Notes: generated from the letters alone by a model not told the origin. A DNA stretch of 64,000 nucleotides from Nevskia soli DSM 19509 (GCF_000711955.1 NZ_JONR01000014.1:87028-151027); one strand, 5' to 3'. Shown: positions 1 to 13,178, counted from the stretch's first letter. A program made the numbers and translations.

Positions 1-50
1 GCCCCCTTTCTTGTGTGCACCGCCCCATTTCTCAGGAAGACCACGGACCG

Positions 51-1190
51 ATGACGCCTACAACCCCGGCCCTGCTTGCACTCGCTGACGGCAGTGTTTT
101 TCGGGGTGTTTCCATTGGCATCGACGGCAGCACCGTCGGTGAAGTGGTGTTCAACACCGCCATGACCGGTTACCAGGAGATCCTCACCGATCCCTCCTAC
201 CGCGAGCAGATCGTCACGCTGACCTATCCGCATATCGGTAACGTCGGCACCAACGACGAGGACGCCGAGTCCGAAAAAGTACAGCTGGCCGGCCTGGTGC
301 TGCGTGAAGTGCCGCGCCCGGCCAGTTCCTGGCGCTCGCGCAAGGACTTCCGCCAGTACCTGCACGACCAGAACGTGGTCGCCATCGCCGGCATCGACAC
401 GCGCCGCCTGACCCGCATCCTGCGCGACAAGGGCGCCCAGAACGGTTGCATCCTGGCCGGCCCGGACGCCACCGAGAAAGAGGCGCTGAAGCGCGCCCGC
501 GCCTTCCCCGGCCTCAAGGGCATGGACCTGGCCAAGGTGGTCAGCGTCACCGAGCCGTACGCCTGGACGCGCGGCTCCTGGAAGCTGGAAACCAATGTCG
601 AGACCGAGCACGCCGGCGGCCAGCGCCACGTCGTGGTCTACGACTTCGGCATCAAGCGCAACATCCTGCGCATGCTCACCGACCGCGGCTGCCGCATCAC
701 CGTGGTGCCGGCGCAGACCCGCGCCGCCGATGTGCTGGCGCTCAAGCCGGACGGCGTGATGCTGTCCAACGGCCCCGGCGATCCCGAGCCCTGCACCTAC
801 GCCATCGACGCCACCCGCGAGTTCCTGGAGCGCAAGACGCCGCTGTTCGGTATCTGCCTGGGTCACCAGATTCTCGGCATCGCCGCCGGCGGCAAAACGC
901 TGAAGATGAAGTTCGGCCATCACGGCGCCAACCACCCGGTGCAGGACCTCGAGTCCGGCCATGTGCTGATCACCAGCCAGAACCACGGCTTCGCGGTGGA
1001 CGAGGCGACGCTGCCGGCCAACGCGGTGATCACCCATCGTTCGCTGTTCGACGGCTCCAACCAGGGTATCCGCCTACTCGACGCGCCGGCTTTCAGCTTC
1101 CAGGGCCACCCGGAGGCCAGCCCCGGCCCGCACGACGTGGGCTACCTGTTCGACAAGTTCGTACAGCTGATCGAGGCGCATCGCGCATGA
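51..1190 (+). CDS. carA: Carbamoyl-phosphate synthase small (glutaminase) subunit
   Basis: This subunit hydrolyses glutamine and passes ammonia to CarB, which makes carbamoyl phosphate for arginine and pyrimidine synthesis. The 379-residue product follows the family from end to end. An N-terminal CPSase domain (MTGYQEILTDPSY, YPHIGNVGTN) precedes a class I glutamine amidotransferase domain. The nucleophile is Cys269 in GICLGHQ, and the His-Glu pair lies in FQGHPEASPGPHD. I chose ATG 51 because the product then aligns with the usual N-terminus and AGGAAG lies upstream at 34-39. An in-frame ATG at 15 would add 12 residues. The stop codon overlaps the next gene. Identity is secure. Confidence 0.96.
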   Translation: MTPTTPALLALADGSVFRGVSIGIDGSTVGEVVFNTAMTGYQEILTDPSYREQIVTLTYPHIGNVGTNDEDAESEKVQLAGLVLREVPRPASSWRSRKDFRQYLHDQNVVAIAGIDTRRLTRILRDKGAQNGCILAGPDATEKEALKRARAFPGLKGMDLAKVVSVTEPYAWTRGSWKLETNVETEHAGGQRHVVVYDFGIKRNILRMLTDRGCRITVVPAQTRAADVLALKPDGVMLSNGPGDPEPCTYAIDATREFLERKTPLFGICLGHQILGIAAGGKTLKMKFGHHGANHPVQDLESGHVLITSQNHGFAVDEATLPANAVITHRSLFDGSNQGIRLLDAPAFSFQGHPEASPGPHDVGYLFDKFVQLIEAHRA

Positions 1191-1852
1191 GCGAGAGCTT
1201 CTTCGGCGTCATCCACCTGCCGACCTACCTGCTCGGCACGCTGATCATCGTGCTGCTGCCGGGGCCGAACTCGCTGTTCGTGCTCAGCACCGCGGCCCGC
1301 CGCGGCATGCGCGCCGGTTATCGTGCCGCCTGCGGTGTGTTCATCGGCGACACGGTGCTGATGGTGCTCGCCTCCGCCGGCGTGTCCTCGTTGCTCAAGG
1401 CTTATCCGGCGCTGTTCCTGGCGCTGAAGTATGCCGGCGGCGCCTACCTGGCCTACCTCGGCGTGAAGCTGCTGCTGGCCGCCTGGAAGGGCAGGCTGGC
1501 CACTTCCGCCGCTCCCGCCGGGGCGGCGGCGGAACTGCCCGCCGCCGAAGGCGACCCGCTGCATCGCGCACTGGGCATCAGCCTGATCAATCCCAAGGCG
1601 ATCCTGTTCTTCATCGCCTTCTTCATCCAGTTCGTCGATCCGGCCTACGGCCACAAGGCCCTGTCCTTCGCCCTCCTGGGCCTGATCGCGCAGTGCTTCA
1701 GCTTCCTTTACCTGAGCGCGCTGATCTTCAGCGGCGCCCGCCTGGCCGCGGCTTTCCGTCGCTGGCGCCGCACCCGCACCGCCCTGACCGGCGGCGCCGG
1801 CGCCGCCTTCGTCGGCTTCGGCGTGAAGCTGGCTACCGCCAGCGTGAATTGA
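1187..1852 (+). CDS. leuE: LysE/RhtB-family amino-acid exporter, LeuE-like
   Basis: This is a predicted inner-membrane amino-acid exporter of 221 residues with about six hydrophobic segments. The N-terminal signature VLLPGPNSLFVLSTA and the following ACGVFIGDTVLMVLA stretch closely match E. coli LeuE, a leucine exporter, as does the central ISLINPKAILFFIAFFIQF segment. The substrate is inferred from that resemblance only. Its ATG overlaps the carA stop (ATGA), and carB starts 17 bases after its end. It is therefore probably cotranscribed and translationally coupled with carA, although it has no obvious role in carbamoyl phosphate synthesis. Family assignment is firm; LeuE orthology is likely. 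Confidence 0.85.
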   Translation: MSESFFGVIHLPTYLLGTLIIVLLPGPNSLFVLSTAARRGMRAGYRAACGVFIGDTVLMVLASAGVSSLLKAYPALFLALKYAGGAYLAYLGVKLLLAAWKGRLATSAAPAGAAAELPAAEGDPLHRALGISLINPKAILFFIAFFIQFVDPAYGHKALSFALLGLIAQCFSFLYLSALIFSGARLAAAFRRWRRTRTALTGGAGAAFVGFGVKLATASVN

Positions 1853-1868
1853 TCGACTTGAGACCCAG

Positions 1869-5099
<3,231 letters not shown>

Positions 5100-5120
5100 T
5101 CAAAACGCTTAACCAGTCGC

Positions 5121-5594
5121 ATGAAAACTCCAATGACCCTGCGCGGCGCCGATGCCCTGCGCGAAGAGCTACGCTACCGCAAGGGCGAACTGCGCCCGAA
5201 GATCATCGCCGCCATCGACGAGGCCCGTTCGCACGGCGACCTGCGGGAAAATGCCGAGTACCATGCCTCGCGCGAGCAGCACGGGTTCAACGAGGGCCGC
5301 ATCGCCGATATCGAGGCCAAGCTGTCGGACGCCCAGGTCGTCGACGTCACCCAGCTGCCGAAAAGCGGCCGCATCGTTTTCGGCACCACCATTGACCTCG
5401 CGGACACCGACAGCGGCGACGAGCTGTGCTACCAGATCGTCGGCGAGGACGAGGCCGACATCAAGAAGGGCTTGATCTCGGTCAATTCACCCATCGCCCG
5501 CGCCCTCATCGGCAAGAATGCCGGCGACGTGGTGCAGGTGAAGACCCCGGGCGGGACGCGCGAATTCGAAATCATGAAGGTTCAGTACATTTGA
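5121..5594 (+). CDS. greA: Transcription elongation factor GreA
   Basis: GreA binds backtracked RNA polymerase through the secondary channel and stimulates cleavage of the nascent RNA. The 157-residue product has the N-terminal coiled coil with HGDLRENAEYHASREQ (acidic tip) and the C-terminal domain with VNSPIARALIGKNAGD and the KTPGGTREFEI ending typical of GreA. ATG 5121 gives the usual short leader before MTLRG; an internal ATG at 5133 would also work. A carAB-greA order is common in gammaproteobacteria. The Shine-Dalgarno sequence is weak, and the gap from carB is only 21 bases. Confidence 0.95.
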   Translation: MKTPMTLRGADALREELRYRKGELRPKIIAAIDEARSHGDLRENAEYHASREQHGFNEGRIADIEAKLSDAQVVDVTQLPKSGRIVFGTTIDLADTDSGDELCYQIVGEDEADIKKGLISVNSPIARALIGKNAGDVVQVKTPGGTREFEIMKVQYI

Positions 5595-5620
5595 GTTCCA
5601 TTCAGGAACTCTGAGGCGAT

Positions 5621-6250
5621 TTGGGCAAGAAAAGAACACCGAGCAGCAAGCGCTGGATCGCCGAGCACGAGGCGGACCACTATGTGCAGGAGGCACGCCG
5701 GCTGGGCTACCGCTCGCGCGCCATCTTCAAGCTGAAGGAAATCCAGGAGCGCGACCACATCCTCAAACACGGGATGACGGTGGTCGACCTTGGCGCCGCC
5801 CCGGGCGGCTGGAGCCAGTTCGCCCGCCCCCTGCTGGGGCCGAAAGGGCGGCTGGTGGCCCTGGACATCCTGCCGATGGAGCCGCTGCCGAACGTGGAGT
5901 TCATCTGCGGCGACTTCCGCGAGGACAGCGTCCTCAAGCTGCTGGAGGGCGCCGCCGGCGAGCGCACGGTGGATCTTGTGATCTCCGATATGTCCCCCAA
6001 CATCACTGGTATCGAGGTCGCCGACCAGGCTTCCGGGGTGTATTTGTCGGAGTTGGCACTGGATTTTGCATGCAAACACCTGAAACCGGGTGGCGACCTG
6101 CTGGTGAAGATGTTCCAGGGTCTGGGATTCGAGGGCTATCTGAAGGACTTGAGAGGGCGTTTCGACGTCGTTCATATCCGCAAGCCCAAGGCCTCCCGGC
6201 CCCGTAGTCCAGAGGTCTATTTACTGGCGCGAAACTATGCTGTGCTGTAG
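5621..6250 (+). CDS. rlmE: 23S rRNA 2'-O-ribose U2552 methyltransferase
   Basis: This RrmJ/FtsJ-type enzyme uses SAM to methylate the 2'-O of U2552 in the A loop of 23S rRNA. The 209-residue product carries the SAM-binding motif VVDLGAAPGGWSQ and the full K-D-K-E catalytic tetrad: Lys37 (AIFKLKE), Asp123 (VISDMSPN), Lys163 (LLVKMFQG) and Glu198 (RSPEVY). Translation appears to start at TTG 5621, four bases after a short GAGG. No upstream ATG fits the family N-terminus. The gene precedes ftsH, the classic rlmE-ftsH pair. Confidence 0.95.
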   Translation: MGKKRTPSSKRWIAEHEADHYVQEARRLGYRSRAIFKLKEIQERDHILKHGMTVVDLGAAPGGWSQFARPLLGPKGRLVALDILPMEPLPNVEFICGDFREDSVLKLLEGAAGERTVDLVISDMSPNITGIEVADQASGVYLSELALDFACKHLKPGGDLLVKMFQGLGFEGYLKDLRGRFDVVHIRKPKASRPRSPEVYLLARNYAVL

Positions 6251-6320
6251 TGTCTAAACTGAGCCGGAATGCGCCACCGATGACGGTGGGCATACTTGAG
6301 GCGGTCTTGAGGGTCCTGCA

Positions 6321-8246
<1,926 letters not shown>

Positions 8247-8269
8247 TCCCGGCTCCGGCCGCATCCGCC

Positions 8270-8308
8270 ACGGGGTCGACGCCCAGCCGTCGACCCCGTA
8301 TTCGTTTT
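8270..8308 (+). terminator. Strong hairpin between ftsH and folP
   Basis: A perfect 12-bp stem (ACGGGGTCGACG at 8270-8281 with CGTCGACCCCGT at 8288-8299, six-base loop) is followed by ATTCGTTTT. It resembles an intrinsic terminator for ftsH. It ends only nine bases before the folP start codon, so it may also affect folP expression. Termination is inferred from structure alone. Confidence 0.6.
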
Positions 8309-9151
8309 GTGATCCTGCAACTCCCGAACCGCACCCTGGACCTGGGCGAGCCCCTGGTCATGGGCGTGCTCAACGTCACGCCGGACTCGTTTTCCGACGG
8401 CGGGCGCTATGCCGGGGTCGAGGCCGCCTTCGGGCGTGCCCGCGCCATGCTGGCGGAAGGCGCCGTCATCATCGACGTCGGTGGCGAGTCGACCCGGCCG
8501 GGCGCGGCGCCGGTGAGCGAGCAGGAAGAGCTGGAGCGGGTAGCGCCGGTGATCGAGCGCATCCGGCGCGAACTGGACTGCGTGGTGTCGGTCGACACCA
8601 TGAAGCCGGCGGTGATGGATGCGGCCTGCGCCGCCGGGGCGGAGCTGATCAACGATGTGTACGCCCTGCGCGCTCCCGGCGCCATCGAGGTCGCCAGCCG
8701 TCATCGCGCCGCGGTCTGCCTGATGCACATGCTGGGACAGCCACGCGACATGCAGCAGGATCCGCAGTACCGCGACGTGGTGGGCGAGGTGAGCGATTTC
8801 CTGGCGCAGCGGGCGCGGGCTTGCGAGGCGGGCGGCATCGCCCCGGACAGCATCCTGCTCGACCCGGGCATCGGTTTCGGCAAGACGGACGCGCATAATC
8901 TGCGCCTGATCGCCCGGCTCGATGCTTTCGCCGCGCTGGGCAAGCCCCTGCTGATCGGGGTGTCGCGCAAGTCGATGTTCGGGCGGTTGCTGGGCTTGCC
9001 GGTGGACGCCAGGCTGCACCCGGCGCTGGCGACGGCGGCGGTGGCGGTGTGGCAGGGCGCCAGGATCGTGCGGGCGCATGACGTGGCGGCGACGGCCGAG
9101 GCCGTGAAAATGACTAATAAAATACTGATGGCCAGGGCGGAGCAGGACTGA
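8309..9151 (+). CDS. folP: Dihydropteroate synthase
   Basis: FolP condenses p-aminobenzoate with dihydropterin pyrophosphate in folate synthesis and is the sulfonamide target. The 280-residue TIM-barrel product shows the family signatures MGVLNVTPDSFSDGG near the N-terminus, DVGGESTRPGA, LLDPGIGFGKT and GVSRKSMFG. GTG 8309 is the only plausible start near the first strand; no Shine-Dalgarno sequence is evident before it. A strong hairpin ends nine bases upstream. The stop codon shares one base with the glmM start (TGATG), so folP and glmM are probably translationally coupled. The ftsH-folP-glmM order is conserved in gammaproteobacteria. Confidence 0.94.
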   Translation: MILQLPNRTLDLGEPLVMGVLNVTPDSFSDGGRYAGVEAAFGRARAMLAEGAVIIDVGGESTRPGAAPVSEQEELERVAPVIERIRRELDCVVSVDTMKPAVMDAACAAGAELINDVYALRAPGAIEVASRHRAAVCLMHMLGQPRDMQQDPQYRDVVGEVSDFLAQRARACEAGGIAPDSILLDPGIGFGKTDAHNLRLIARLDAFAALGKPLLIGVSRKSMFGRLLGLPVDARLHPALATAAVAVWQGARIVRAHDVAATAEAVKMTNKILMARAEQD

Positions 9152-10488
9152 TGAGCCGGAAATATTTCGGTACCGACGGCATAAGGGGGCGGGTCGGCCA
9201 GCCGCCGATGACCCCCGAATTCGCCCTCAAGCTGGGCTGGGCCGCCGGCCGCGTGCTGGGCGGAGCCGCCGGTACGCACGTACTGGTGGGCAAGGATACG
9301 CGCCGTTCCGGCTACCTGTTCGAATCGGCGCTGGAAGCCGGCTTCGCCGCGGCCGGGGTGGAGACACACCTGCTGGGTCCGCTGCCGACACCGGCGGTGG
9401 CTTACCTGACCCGCGCTCTGCGGGCCAAGGCCGGTGTGGTGATTTCGGCCTCGCACAACCCGCACTACGACAACGGCGTGAAGTTCTTCTCCGCCGAGGG
9501 CGACAAGCTCAGCGACGAGCTGGAAGCGCAGATCGAGGCGCAGCTGGAGCACGAGCTGGTCTGCGTGGCGCCGGAGCAGCTCGGCCGCGCCCGCCGCATC
9601 GACGACGCGCCGGGCCGTTACATCGAGTTCTGCAAGGGCAGCTTCAGTGGCCGCTCCCTGCAAGGCCTCAAGCTGGTGGTGGATTGCGCCAACGGTGCCG
9701 CCTACCGCGTGGCGCCGGCCGTGTTCGAGGAGCTGGGCGCCACGGTGTCCGTCATCGGCAATCACCCGGACGGCCTCAACATCAATCGCGGCTACGGCTC
9801 CACCCACCTGCAGGCGCTGAAGACCGCGGTGGTGGAGCGCGGCGCCGACCTGGGCATCGCCCTGGACGGCGACGCCGACCGCTGCCTGCTGGTGACGGCG
9901 GAAGGGAAGGAGGTCGATGGCGACGAGATCCTCTTCGTCATCGCCCGGCAGCGCCTCAAGTCCGGCACCCTGCGCGGGCCGGTGGTCGGCACGGCCATGA
10001 GCAATCTTGGGCTGGAGCGGGCCTTCGCCGCCCTGGGCGTGCCGTTCGAGCGCGCCGCGGTGGGCGACCGCTATGTGCTGGAGCGGCTCAAGGCCAGCGG
10101 CGGCGTCATCGGCGGCGAGACCTCCGGCCATACCCTGTGCCTGGACCGCACCACCACCGGCGACGGCATCATCGGCGCCCTGCAGGTGCTGGAAGCGATG
10201 CTGGCCGAGCAGGTCACGCTGGCGCAGCTGGTGTCCGGCATGAGCAAGTTTCCGCAGGTGCTGATCAATGTGCCGATCCAGGGCAACGCCCGGGCGGTGA
10301 TGGAATTGCCGCAGGTCGCCGCCGCCCTGCAACACTGCGAGGCTGCCCTGGGCAGCCGCGGTCGCATCCTGCTGCGCCCTTCCGGCACCGAGCCGCTGAT
10401 CCGCGTCATGGTGGAAGCGCAGGACGCCGCCGAGACGCGGCAGACCGCCGAACGCCTGGCCGAGGCGGTGAAGCAGGCGGCGGAGTGA
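9151..10488 (+). CDS. glmM: Phosphoglucosamine mutase
   Basis: GlmM converts glucosamine-6-phosphate to glucosamine-1-phosphate, the precursor of UDP-GlcNAc for peptidoglycan and LPS. The 445-residue length is typical. The N-terminus KYFGTDGIRGRVG is the family start. The phosphorylated serine is Ser101 in ISASHNPHYDNG, the metal-binding loop is DGDADR, the sugar-binding loop is GGETSGH, and the phosphate-binding loop near the C-terminus is RPSGTEPLIRVM. It overlaps folP by one base. An unusual inverted repeat begins four bases after the stop. Confidence 0.96.
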   Translation: MSRKYFGTDGIRGRVGQPPMTPEFALKLGWAAGRVLGGAAGTHVLVGKDTRRSGYLFESALEAGFAAAGVETHLLGPLPTPAVAYLTRALRAKAGVVISASHNPHYDNGVKFFSAEGDKLSDELEAQIEAQLEHELVCVAPEQLGRARRIDDAPGRYIEFCKGSFSGRSLQGLKLVVDCANGAAYRVAPAVFEELGATVSVIGNHPDGLNINRGYGSTHLQALKTAVVERGADLGIALDGDADRCLLVTAEGKEVDGDEILFVIARQRLKSGTLRGPVVGTAMSNLGLERAFAALGVPFERAAVGDRYVLERLKASGGVIGGETSGHTLCLDRTTTGDGIIGALQVLEAMLAEQVTLAQLVSGMSKFPQVLINVPIQGNARAVMELPQVAAALQHCEAALGSRGRILLRPSGTEPLIRVMVEAQDAAETRQTAERLAEAVKQAAE

Positions 10489-10491
10489 AGC

Positions 10492-10584
10492 AGTGGTCAG
10501 TGACTAGTGATTAGCGGTTAGTAAAAGCACATTTGCCGTTGTGTGCCTGTTTCGGCTTTTACTAAGCACTAATCACTGACCACT
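10492..10584. repeat. Imperfect inverted repeat built of 7-nt units, glmM-tpiA spacer
   Basis: The left arm at 10492-10528 and right arm at 10555-10584 are complementary apart from a few changes near the loop and one extra 7-nt unit (AGTCACT in the complement) in the left arm. Both arms are runs of GTGATTAG/GTGGTTAG-like words, and a further copy (AACCACTGA) follows the right arm. The transcript could form a long hairpin. It resembles extragenic repetitive DNA rather than a standard terminator, because no U-run follows. Confidence 0.7.
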
Positions 10585-10649
10585 AACCACTGATCCCTTC
10601 CCGGCAGGGAACCCCTTAAACTCCAACACGAAATATCCAAGGAGCACCC

Positions 10650-11420
10650 ATGTCGCGTCGTTACCTGATTGCCGGCAACTGGAAAATGAATGGCTCGCTG
10701 AGCGCCAATGCCGTGCTGCTGAGCGAGCTGTCGCTGAAGCAGGACCAGTATTCCGGTATCGACATGCTGGTGTGCCCGCCGGCGCCGTACCTGGAATCGG
10801 TGGGGCGGCAACTCGGCGGCGGCATCCTGCTGGGCGCGCAGAACCTCAGCGACCAGACCAAGGCCGGCGCCTATACCGGCGAAGTCCTCGGCGAGATGCT
10901 GGCGGAACTGGGCTGCCGCTATGTCATCGTCGGCCATTCCGAGCGGCGCGCCCTGTATGGCGAGGACGATGCCACGGTGGCGCGCAAGTTCATCGCCGCC
11001 CAGGCCTCCGGCCTGATTCCCATCCTCTGCGTCGGCGAAACCCTGGAAGAGCGCGAGAGCGACGCCACCGAGGCGGTACTGGGGCGCCAGCTGGGCGCGG
11101 TAGTGGCCGCCGCCGGCGTTGGCGCCTTCGCCAAAGCCGTCATTGCCTATGAGCCGGTATGGGCCATCGGCACCGGCCGCACCGCCACGGCGGAGCAGGC
11201 CCAGGCCGCCCACGCCTTCCTGCGTGGCCAATTGGCCGCGCAGGATGCTAAAATCGCAAATTCGACGCAGCTTCTTTACGGAGGCAGCGTCAAGGCCGAC
11301 AACGCGGCGTCGCTGCTGTCCTGCGACGATGTCGATGGCGGCCTGATTGGCGGGGCTTCGCTGAAGGCCGCCGATTTCCTGGCGATCTGTGCCGCGGCAC
11401 AGGCGCTGAGCAAAAACTGA
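10650..11420 (+). CDS. tpiA: Triosephosphate isomerase
   Basis: TpiA interconverts dihydroxyacetone phosphate and glyceraldehyde-3-phosphate in glycolysis and gluconeogenesis. The 256-residue product carries the substrate-binding Lys12 in GNWKMNG, the electrophile His in VGHSERR, the catalytic Glu in AYEPVWAIGTG (loop 6 follows), and the phosphate-binding YGGSVK and GLIGGASL loops. ATG 10650 has AAGGAG at about 10638-10643. It lies between glmM and secG, an order common in gammaproteobacteria. All catalytic residues are present. Confidence 0.97.
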   Translation: MSRRYLIAGNWKMNGSLSANAVLLSELSLKQDQYSGIDMLVCPPAPYLESVGRQLGGGILLGAQNLSDQTKAGAYTGEVLGEMLAELGCRYVIVGHSERRALYGEDDATVARKFIAAQASGLIPILCVGETLEERESDATEAVLGRQLGAVVAAAGVGAFAKAVIAYEPVWAIGTGRTATAEQAQAAHAFLRGQLAAQDAKIANSTQLLYGGSVKADNAASLLSCDDVDGGLIGGASLKAADFLAICAAAQALSKN

Positions 11421-11471
11421 GTTTCAATCAATTAAAGCGGGCCGCCCTGAAGTGGCCCCCCATCGAGCGAT

Positions 11472-11942
11472 ATGTATACGTTCCTGATCGTGGTTTATGT
11501 GCTGGTCTCCGCCGCGCTGATCGGCCTGGTACTGATCCAGCACGGCAAGGGCGCTGACGCCGGCGCTGCCTTCGGCAGCGGCGCGTCCGGCACCGTGTTC
11601 GGTTCGCGTGGTTCGGCCAACTTCCTGAGCCGTACCACCGCCTGGCTGGCGGCGGTGTTTTTCGCCCTGAGCCTGGTACTTGCATACTTCATGCATGGCC
11701 GTGCCGCGCCGCACAGCGTGGTCGATGCCATCCCGGCCCAGCCTGCCGCCGCGGTGGAAGTCCCCGCACCGGTACCGGTTGCCCCGACGGCGAAGACCGA
11801 CGTGGTGCCGGCCGCTCCGGCCGCCCAGCAGCAGGCGGCTCCGGTGACCGACGCCAAGCCCGCGCCGGCCACCGCCGCGCCCGCGCCGACGGATGCTGCC
11901 AAGCCGGCCGCCCAGCCCGCCACGCCCAAGGTTCCGCAGTAA
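11472..11942 (+). CDS. secG: Preprotein translocase subunit SecG
   Basis: SecG is the small integral-membrane partner of SecYE and assists SecA-driven export. The first 75 residues contain the two family membrane segments separated by GLVLIQHGKGADAGAAFGSG and the GSRGSANFLSRTT motif. The remaining 80 or so residues form an Ala/Pro/Val-rich tail that makes the protein longer (156 residues) than E. coli SecG (110). Such tails are variable in the family. It sits between tpiA and tRNA-Leu, the usual secG context. Confidence 0.93.
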   Translation: MYTFLIVVYVLVSAALIGLVLIQHGKGADAGAAFGSGASGTVFGSRGSANFLSRTTAWLAAVFFALSLVLAYFMHGRAAPHSVVDAIPAQPAAAVEVPAPVPVAPTAKTDVVPAAPAAQQQAAPVTDAKPAPATAAPAPTDAAKPAAQPATPKVPQ

Positions 11943-11950
11943 GCGACAAA

Positions 11951-11996
11951 TAATCCCGCCAGCCGCAGAGACAAGCGGCCTCGGCGGGATTAGAAT
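11951..11996 (+). promoter_or_regulatory. Hairpin after secG and candidate tRNA-Leu promoter
   Basis: A perfect 10-bp inverted repeat (TAATCCCGCC at 11951-11960, GGCGGGATTA at 11983-11992) encloses a smaller stem (GCCGC/GCGGC) and could terminate or stabilise secG mRNA. Overlapping it is a candidate sigma70 promoter, GAGACA (11968-11973), 17 bases, TAGAAT (11991-11996). Its expected start lies about seven bases before tRNA-Leu. The -35 matches consensus at four of six positions. Confidence 0.45.
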
Positions 11997-12009
11997 TCAC
12001 CCCCCATTT

Positions 12010-12094
12010 GCCGACGTGGCGGAATTGGTAGACGCACTACCTTGAGGTGGTAGCGGGGAAACCCGTTCGAGTTCGAGTCTCGACGCCGGCACCA
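12010..12094 (+). tRNA. tRNA-Leu (anticodon GAG)
   Basis: The cloverleaf folds fully. The anticodon stem CTACC/GGTAG encloses loop TTGAGGT, giving anticodon GAG. A long variable arm (CGGG-GAAA-CCCG) marks a class II tRNA. The T stem is TCGAG/CTCGA with loop TTCGAGT, and CCA is encoded. The acceptor stem has one A5-C68 mismatch (GCCGACG against CGCCGGC). secG-tRNA-Leu(GAG) adjacency is common in gammaproteobacteria. Confidence 0.96.
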
Positions 12095-12100
12095 GTTACG

Positions 12101-12128
12101 AAAAACCCCGCTCCATGCGGGGTTTTTT
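12101..12128 (+). terminator. Intrinsic terminator after tRNA-Leu
   Basis: AAAAACCCCG (12101-12110) pairs with CGGGG and the following T-run (12118-12128) around a short loop. The U-tract is six long and the hairpin is GC-rich. It starts seven bases after the tRNA 3' end. Confidence 0.9.
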
Positions 12129-12464
12129 GTTTTCATGGCCGGGCGGTTTTTCCGAACTGCTTTTCCGGGTACCCGGCAGCTTCCTGGATCATTCGCCGGG
12201 ATGTCTCGATTCATCGGCCGGGACAGACGAAGTGCGACGTCGAGCCATGCGATCCGGTTTCCGGGGCGCATCGGTTGCGGTGTTTGAAGGGGCAGGGTGG
12301 TGACACGCGGCGAGCTTGTTGCGGCCTGACCGCAGAAGGCGGAAACCCATATCCCCAATGCCCTGCTGATCAAACGTTAAATAGTTGATTCATCGGGCAT
12401 CTTGAATATTCGCGGAGCGCCTCAATTCAGTGCTCTGATGCAATGATTTGGAGCGGAATTTTCC
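12129..12464. other. Intergenic stretch with no recognised gene
   Basis: About 336 bases separate the tRNA-Leu terminator from the initiator-tRNA promoter. Open frames here either run into the tRNA or lack a ribosome binding site and family resemblance, and I see no stable long hairpin. It may hold upstream promoter elements for the metY-rimP operon, but nothing specific could be identified. Confidence 0.5.
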
Positions 12465-12493
12465 TTGCCTGTGCATGGCCGGTCCATTACAAT
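12465..12493 (+). promoter_or_regulatory. Promoter of the metY-rimP-nusA-infB operon
   Basis: TTGCCT (12465-12470) and TACAAT (12488-12493) are separated by exactly 17 bases, a near-consensus sigma70 promoter. The expected start at about 12500 is eight bases before the mature 5' end of the initiator tRNA. In E. coli the nusA operon also begins with metY. Confidence 0.8.
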
Positions 12494-12507
12494 AGCGGAC
12501 TCAGTGG

Positions 12508-12584
<77 letters not shown>

Positions 12585-12609
12585 ATTCTGGTGATTTGGT
12601 GCGTGTGCC

Positions 12610-12631
12610 AGGCCCCTTGAGGGCCTTTTTT
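12610..12631 (+). terminator. Terminator/attenuator between metY and rimP
   Basis: AGGCCC (12610-12615), loop CTTGA, GGGCCT (12621-12626) and a run of Ts form a compact intrinsic terminator 26 bases after the tRNA. No new strong promoter is visible before rimP, so some read-through must occur. This matches the partial terminators known between metY and rimP in E. coli. Confidence 0.75.
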
Positions 12632-12691
12632 GTTTGTTTTGGTTCGTCATAAACATTTATCTGGTTCGAGTAATCAAACAGGAGGTTATCG

Positions 12692-13168
12692 GTGCTGCGT
12701 GAGCGCTTGACCGCCCTGCTGGAGCCCGTCATAGCCGACCTAGGCTATGAGCTGGTGTTGCTCGAATTCAGTCCCAACAAAAGCTCCGCCATGCTGCGCC
12801 TGTTCATCGACAGCGCGGACGGCATCAATCTGGACGATTGCGCCAAGGTCAGCCGCGAAGTCGCGGCGACGCTGGATGTCGAGGATCCGATCCGGCAGAG
12901 CTATCAGCTGGAAGTGTCTTCGCCGGGCATGGATCGTCCGCTGGTGAAGCCTGAGCATTTCCTGCGTTTCCGCGGCGAGTTGGTGCGCATCGAGACCCTG
13001 GCTCCGATGGCGGGCAACCGTCGCCGCTTCCGCGGCACCCTGCTGGAAGCGACCGATCGCGATGTGACGCTGCAGATGCCGGAAGGTCCGGTGACGCTGG
13101 CGTACGCCGATATCGAAAAGGCGCGGCTGGTGCCGAATTTCGAAAACACGAGTTCCGAGAAAGAATAA
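12692..13168 (+). CDS. rimP: Ribosome maturation factor RimP
   Basis: RimP assists maturation of the 30S subunit. The 158-residue product has the N-terminal alpha/beta domain (LGYELVLLEFSP, LRLFIDSADGINLDDCAKVSR, YQLEVSSPGMDRPL) followed by the SH3-like C-terminal domain. It starts at GTG 12692, five bases after a strong AGGAGGT (12680-12686). It is the first protein gene of the nusA operon and ends ten bases before nusA. Length and motifs are normal for the family. Confidence 0.95.
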   Translation: MLRERLTALLEPVIADLGYELVLLEFSPNKSSAMLRLFIDSADGINLDDCAKVSREVAATLDVEDPIRQSYQLEVSSPGMDRPLVKPEHFLRFRGELVRIETLAPMAGNRRRFRGTLLEATDRDVTLQMPEGPVTLAYADIEKARLVPNFENTSSEKE

Positions 13169-13178
13169 GGGCCGATTG

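Noticed and set aside
12047..12388. A 113-codon plus-strand frame after tRNA-Leu
   Set aside because: It begins inside the tRNA gene, crosses its terminator and resembles no protein.
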